Below are positions 36,690-40,491 of a stretch of DNA of 40,491 bases, piece after piece; the first letter of the stretch is position 1, and each line of letters begins with the position of its first letter. This stretch comes from a virus, in IMG/VR virus record IMGVR_UViG_3300050821_023937, positions 1 to 40,491 of that record; one strand, 5' to 3'. The notes beneath the pieces were generated by a model that saw nothing but the letters and a program-made list of their open reading frames with translations, made no database searches and had not been told where the DNA came from. The translations under genes were made by a program, and so were the position numbers.

Positions 36690-39610
36690 TGCGCATCACG
36701 ATGCGCCCAGTTTTTGTCTGCCTCGTGGTCCTTATCGGGTCGCAGTTCGCGGGCCTGACTACGCGGCTGATCGATCGCGATTTTGACGCGGCGATTGCTG
36801 CCAGCGGTCCCGCTGGCCTGGCGCCCGGTCAAAATCTGAAGGATGCGCAAAACTGCGACAGTGTGAGGATCAACGTCGGTCCGGTGCCCCAGGGCTACAG
36901 CCTCGCATGCCCGCAGTGGGGGGCCGTCGCTGACTTGCAGAAGGCGTGGGTTGCCGTCACCACGACGACCAGCTCCACGGCCCTTGCCGCGAGCAACACC
37001 ACGACGCTGACGAACACCAGCGTCACACTCTATCCCGGTGGGCGCCGCATCCATGTCCCGGCCGCTTCCTTCACGACCAGCGACGTCGGCAAGCCGTTCA
37101 CGCTGACAGTTGCCGGCGGCCCTGATCAGTTCGGCAATCTGACGACGCTGTCCGGATACATCACCGGGTATATCTCTAGCACGGATGTCGAACTGAGCGT
37201 GCCGCCAAATAATTACGGAGCGTCTGCCGCGATCACGGCGACGTTCACCTACGGAGCTTTGTTTCAGGCCGGCGATGTCGGAAAAGCCCTAGTCGTCGCA
37301 ACGGCGGGAAGCTCCACACAGCAGCATCTCTACACCACCATCGCTGGCGTCACTGACCCCAACGACGCCACCATGGGGGCGGCAGCGCAGCGGCCAATCC
37401 CTGGCACGCTTGGGGTCCAGGTGACTTGGGCAACCGACAATTATGTGGCGCTTGAGAAGGCGCTCGCCGCCACGCGGGCAGCCGGATACCACTACCTGCT
37501 GTGCCCGAGTGGCGCCTATTACACGCACGATTTCCCGCCCGACATGAGCAACGTTTCGATCGTCGGGGACTGCGACATCGAAACCCCGAATGGCAAGTGG
37601 GAGACGGCCGACGCGCTGGCTTTCGCGGCGTTCGGCACCAGCAATCAGGTCATTCCCTACAGCGCACCCGACGCGCTGCCCCCTCCGAACGAAATCGACC
37701 CTGGGGTAATGCTGACCAACCTCAAGGCGGCCGGCACAGGGGGCGCGGCGGCCGCCGTGGTGGACACATTCGGCGATAGCCTTGGCGTCGCGCTGGACAA
37801 CGGCGCCACCACGACGCCGACGATCGCCTTTTGGTTCGAGAAGCGGCTGGTGGAACAGAACCCGCTGCGCGCCATCAATCCGGTCAACACGCGCAACATC
37901 GGCGGCCAGACCTGGTGGCACATGGACACCGTGCCGAACACGGCGGCTGCGGCGAACGGGGTAGCATGGTATCCCAACTGGGCTCAGGCCAACTTGAGCG
38001 CGCAGGCGAATTCGGGCGCGACCACGCTGACCTTCACCAGCACGGCGGCGTTCACCACCGGGTGGGAGTGCCAGGCCCAGGGTAATTATAGCGCCATCCC
38101 GCTTCACACGACGGCTACCGTGACGAATGGCACGACGCTGACACTGACCAATGCAACGACCGCCGTGCTGGCGAGCGGAACACAGATCACCTGCGGGCAG
38201 CGATGGGTCGACGTCGTCAAGGCCGACACCCCCACGTTGCTTTATCAACAGGCCAACAACAACGACGGCCTGAACTTCTGCCGGGCGGCGACATTCCCCA
38301 ATCCGACGTTCTGGAATTTCCTCGACATCCAGGCATACTCTTTGACCTGGACCACCCAGCCGGACCGTCTGTTCGGCGTGCCTTACACCTATAGCCCGGC
38401 GTCCAATCAGACCACCACACAGCCCTTTGCCACGGCCGATGCCTGCGGAGACGAGTTTATCCGCTCCTGGTCGAAGGCTCACGCGTATGGGGTCTTTGAC
38501 TATTGGCGCCTGTCGACGATGGCCCGCGACGGCTATGATCCGGTTTATCCGCCGATCACACGCGATCTGTCTATCGGCTTCTCGACGGTGGTGTCGCTGC
38601 CATACGTCGTCAAAACATGGACTGCGCCCGACTGGAGCTTCATCGCGGAGGATGCCTCTCACAGCCCGACCACCTATTGGACGGCGTTTACGCCAGCGGC
38701 GGGGAACGGCGAGCTGGACATGACGCTGGGGTGCAGCGCGAGCTGCTCACCCTCGAATGTCAGTGACAATATGTTTCGCCTGGTTGCCGACCAGACCGCC
38801 GACACGCTCGGCGACAACGCGAACGGGAACCTAAAGGTCCAGTGTGATCTGACCATCGGCTATCCCGGCGCCGGCTGCCAAATGCTGAACAGCTCCGGCG
38901 TGCGGATCGGTGGCACTATGCCGAGCGTGCTGGGGCACTTCTCGATCACGTCCGGCGCCAACACGCTGACCTCGACGGAAAACGTGTTCGTCGCAGGCGA
39001 TGATGGGACCGACATCACCGTGCCGGGGGCGAACAACCTGACACAGGGCACCTGGCTGCACGCGATCATGCACTACGTGTCCGCGACGCAGGTGACGCTC
39101 TGGACCACCAACGCGTTCTCAACAGCCGTCAACGCGACGGTGACGCTGAGCGGGCACTATCAGGTGATGCTACGCGGCAATCCGCGCATCGACACCGGGA
39201 TCCCGATCGCCGCGCTCTCGCAGAGCTCGACCCAGTGGTGGTTTTCGGAAAGCGGCGGGCGGGTGACGATCTTCTGGCTTGATCAGTACCACCACTTTTC
39301 CATCCAGGCGACGAACTTCGGCCTTCCCATCCGACCGCAGATCAGTACCCCGGCGGGGACCGTCGTCAACGGGTTCACACTATATAAGGACGCCGGCGGC
39401 TTCGGAGGGTTGGGCACTGCTTCAGGCATGGGCACCCGGTTCCGCAAGACGATCATGGATGAAGAAGTCTCGGGCTGGCAGGCACAGCCGACGACGCTCA
39501 ACAATTCCGCGTTCGCATCTCCAGGCTGGGGGGACGGGACCAACCATCCCCGCACCACGAACTGGATCATCCAGGAACTGATCAATGCGCAGAACCTGTC
39601 TGCGCAGTGA
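36686..39610 (+). CDS. Large signal-peptide-bearing SGNH/GDSL hydrolase-domain tail-locus protein
   Basis: The 974-residue protein starts at ATG 36686 behind GAGGGG (36675-36680). An N-terminal hydrophobic segment (PVFVCLVVLIGSQFAGL, about residues 7-23) looks like a signal peptide or anchor. A beta region has SFTTSDVGKPFTLTV and then DNYVALEKALAATRAAGYHY, like the start of pectin-lyase-fold tailspikes. The SGNH core follows: block I GDS (G363-S365) in DTFGDSLG, block II NIGGQ (G406-G407), a block III-like NNND (524-527), and block V DASH (D656-H659). The C-terminal 300 residues are beta-rich. Esterase action on a surface glycan (deacetylation) is the likely role. GTGA overlap links it to the methylase gene. 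Confidence 0.75.
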   Translation: MMRITMRPVFVCLVVLIGSQFAGLTTRLIDRDFDAAIAASGPAGLAPGQNLKDAQNCDSVRINVGPVPQGYSLACPQWGAVADLQKAWVAVTTTTSSTALAASNTTTLTNTSVTLYPGGRRIHVPAASFTTSDVGKPFTLTVAGGPDQFGNLTTLSGYITGYISSTDVELSVPPNNYGASAAITATFTYGALFQAGDVGKALVVATAGSSTQQHLYTTIAGVTDPNDATMGAAAQRPIPGTLGVQVTWATDNYVALEKALAATRAAGYHYLLCPSGAYYTHDFPPDMSNVSIVGDCDIETPNGKWETADALAFAAFGTSNQVIPYSAPDALPPPNEIDPGVMLTNLKAAGTGGAAAAVVDTFGDSLGVALDNGATTTPTIAFWFEKRLVEQNPLRAINPVNTRNIGGQTWWHMDTVPNTAAAANGVAWYPNWAQANLSAQANSGATTLTFTSTAAFTTGWECQAQGNYSAIPLHTTATVTNGTTLTLTNATTAVLASGTQITCGQRWVDVVKADTPTLLYQQANNNDGLNFCRAATFPNPTFWNFLDIQAYSLTWTTQPDRLFGVPYTYSPASNQTTTQPFATADACGDEFIRSWSKAHAYGVFDYWRLSTMARDGYDPVYPPITRDLSIGFSTVVSLPYVVKTWTAPDWSFIAEDASHSPTTYWTAFTPAAGNGELDMTLGCSASCSPSNVSDNMFRLVADQTADTLGDNANGNLKVQCDLTIGYPGAGCQMLNSSGVRIGGTMPSVLGHFSITSGANTLTSTENVFVAGDDGTDITVPGANNLTQGTWLHAIMHYVSATQVTLWTTNAFSTAVNATVTLSGHYQVMLRGNPRIDTGIPIAALSQSSTQWWFSESGGRVTIFWLDQYHHFSIQATNFGLPIRPQISTPAGTVVNGFTLYKDAGGFGGLGTASGMGTRFRKTIMDEEVSGWQAQPTTLNNSAFASPGWGDGTNHPRTTNWIIQELINAQNLSAQ

Positions 39611-40491
39611 GAGATAGCGGCAGCCGCGCTGCCACCGAGCGGCTGATCACGAACGTCGCCGGCGCTGGCGGGGCGATGCACATGCTGATCCCGGCCGCCG
39701 CCGCCGCGCCCGTCGCTCCCTATATCGGTGGCAAGCGTCGCCTCGCGTCCCTGATCATCGAGCGGTTGGCGGCGATCGCCCACGAAACCTATGTGGAGCC
39801 GTTCGTGGGGATGGGCGGCGTGTTTCTGCGGAGACCTTTCAGGGCGCGGGGGGAAGTGATCAATGATCTCAGTCGTGACGTCGCCACGCTGTTCCGCATC
39901 CTTCAGCGGCACTACGTGCCCTTCATGGAGATGCTTCGCTACCAGGTCACCAGCCGCGCCGAGTTCGAACGGCTCAAGGCAGCCGAGCCCGACACCTTGA
40001 CGGATCTGGAGCGTGCCGCGCGGTTCCTCTATCTCCAGCGCACAGCGTTCGGCGGGAAGGTTGCCGGCCGGCATTTCGGTGTGTCGCCCGCCACGCCCGC
40101 GCGCTTTGACGTGACGAAGCTGGCGGCGATCCTGGAGGCTGCCCACGAACGTCTCGCCAGCGTGGTGATCGAGTGCCTGCCCTACCAGGAGCTGCTGCCG
40201 CGCTACGACCGGCCGGGCACGCTGTTCTACCTCGACCCGCCATACTGGGGCGTCGAGGATGACTACGGCGCCGGCGTCTTCAGCCGCGCCGACTTTGGCC
40301 GGCTGGCGACGCTGCTGGCTGGCCTGAAGGGCCGCTTCCTGATGTCCATCAACGATCGGCCGGAGGTGCGGCGGCTATTCCGAGGGTTCCAGATAGAGCG
40401 TGTGTCGACCACCTATTCGATCGCCGGCTCCAAGGGCAGCCGCCCGGCCACCGAGCTGCTGATCAGCAACGTCCGTAAGGGGCCTCTTTGA
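39607..40491 (+). CDS. D12-class DNA adenine methylase (Dam-like)
   Basis: The 294-residue reading frame starts at GTG 39607; ATG 39676 or 39682 is the better start if the first 23 codons are a relic. The enzyme core is clear: PYIGGKRRLASLIIERL (motif X), YVEPFVGMGGVFLRRPFRA (motif I, FxGxGG), NDLSRDVATLFRIL, QRTAFGGK, and DPPYWG (catalytic motif IV), then FLMSINDRPEVRRLF. It methylates adenine in DNA; the target site cannot be read from the sequence. It takes the place of mom at the right end of Mu and may protect phage DNA. It runs to the last base of the window. The stop of the SGNH gene lies inside its GTGA. Confidence 0.9.
   Translation: MRDSGSRAATERLITNVAGAGGAMHMLIPAAAAAPVAPYIGGKRRLASLIIERLAAIAHETYVEPFVGMGGVFLRRPFRARGEVINDLSRDVATLFRILQRHYVPFMEMLRYQVTSRAEFERLKAAEPDTLTDLERAARFLYLQRTAFGGKVAGRHFGVSPATPARFDVTKLAAILEAAHERLASVVIECLPYQELLPRYDRPGTLFYLDPPYWGVEDDYGAGVFSRADFGRLATLLAGLKGRFLMSINDRPEVRRLFRGFQIERVSTTYSIAGSKGSRPATELLISNVRKGPL
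39619..39657 (+). repeat. Relic copy of the methylase 3' end
   Basis: These 39 bases match 40435-40473 at about 34 positions. The second copy encodes GSRPATELLISNV at the end of the methylase; the first encodes GSRAATERLITNV in the same frame. A piece of a methylase C-terminus thus lies directly before the gene, as expected if an earlier methylase copy was replaced or lost. Confidence 0.65.
40435..40473 (+). repeat. Methylase 3' end, second copy of the repeat
   Basis: This is the coding copy, within the last residues of the adenine methylase (GSRPATELLISNV). Its counterpart lies 816 bases upstream at 39619-39657. Confidence 0.65.

Noticed and set aside
37289-38662. 457-codon minus-strand open frame opposite the SGNH protein gene
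   Set aside because: It covers the catalytic blocks of the sense protein and shows no family of its own.
1-40491. CRISPR array, tRNA or rRNA genes, insertion sequences
   Set aside because: No regularly spaced repeats, no tRNA-like cloverleaf or rRNA sequence, and no IS transposase other than the phage's own MuA were seen.

Overview
The window is one almost gap-free, GC-rich block of plus-strand genes: the body of a Mu-like transposable (mutator-type) prophage with a contractile tail. It opens on the first codon of a ParB-like gene and closes on the stop codon of a DNA methylase gene. Neither the phage ends nor a c-type repressor or Ner is inside it. Base composition, GTG starts and the protein relatives suggest an alphaproteobacterial host, possibly Acetobacteraceae; the host family is inference.

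Layout. (1) 1-8936, early/middle region: a ParB-like protein, small genes, a CII-like protein, MuA transposase with a DDE triad (2000-3967) and the MuB AAA+ ATPase (3995-4978). Then come a stand-alone DnaA domain IV protein, a DUF3164 protein, a Cys-rich small protein, GemA and a Mor/C-family activator. (2) 9039-10937, lysis and accessory: GH108-type endolysin, a membrane protein with an internal lipobox, a DksA/TraR zinc-finger protein and a DUF2730 protein. (3) 10934-18141, packaging and portal: gp26- and gp27-like proteins, large terminase, DUF935 portal, F-like head morphogenesis protein and G-like protein. (4) 18199-19215: a cargo SAM-dependent methyltransferase foreign to the Mu plan. 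(5) 19538-23736, head: protease/scaffold, decoration protein, major capsid T and gp35-38-like connectors. (6) 23740-34127, tail: sheath, tube, chaperone with a predicted -1 frameshift, tape measure, N, P, gp45, gp46, gp47 and gp48. (7) 34137-39610, fibre/host-contact locus: fibre-like protein, small accessory genes, and two adjacent genes with signal peptides, the second a 974-residue protein with an SGNH/GDSL hydrolase core. (8) 39607-40491: a D12-class adenine methylase where Mu carries mom.

The most notable non-coding signal is a 30-bp sequence with a 7-bp dyad around a 6-bp spacer, present three times: before the endolysin (8932-8961), before the protease (19479-19508) and between gp45 and gp46 (31908-31937). 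These places resemble the Mu late promoters Plys, PI and PP, and the first copy directly follows the only Mor/C-family activator gene. I read it as a candidate late-gene activator site set.

Other points of interest are an internally duplicated chaperone, a split direct repeat bracketing a 69-codon ORF, a relic of a methylase 3' end in front of the methylase gene, and an orphan DnaA DNA-binding domain.
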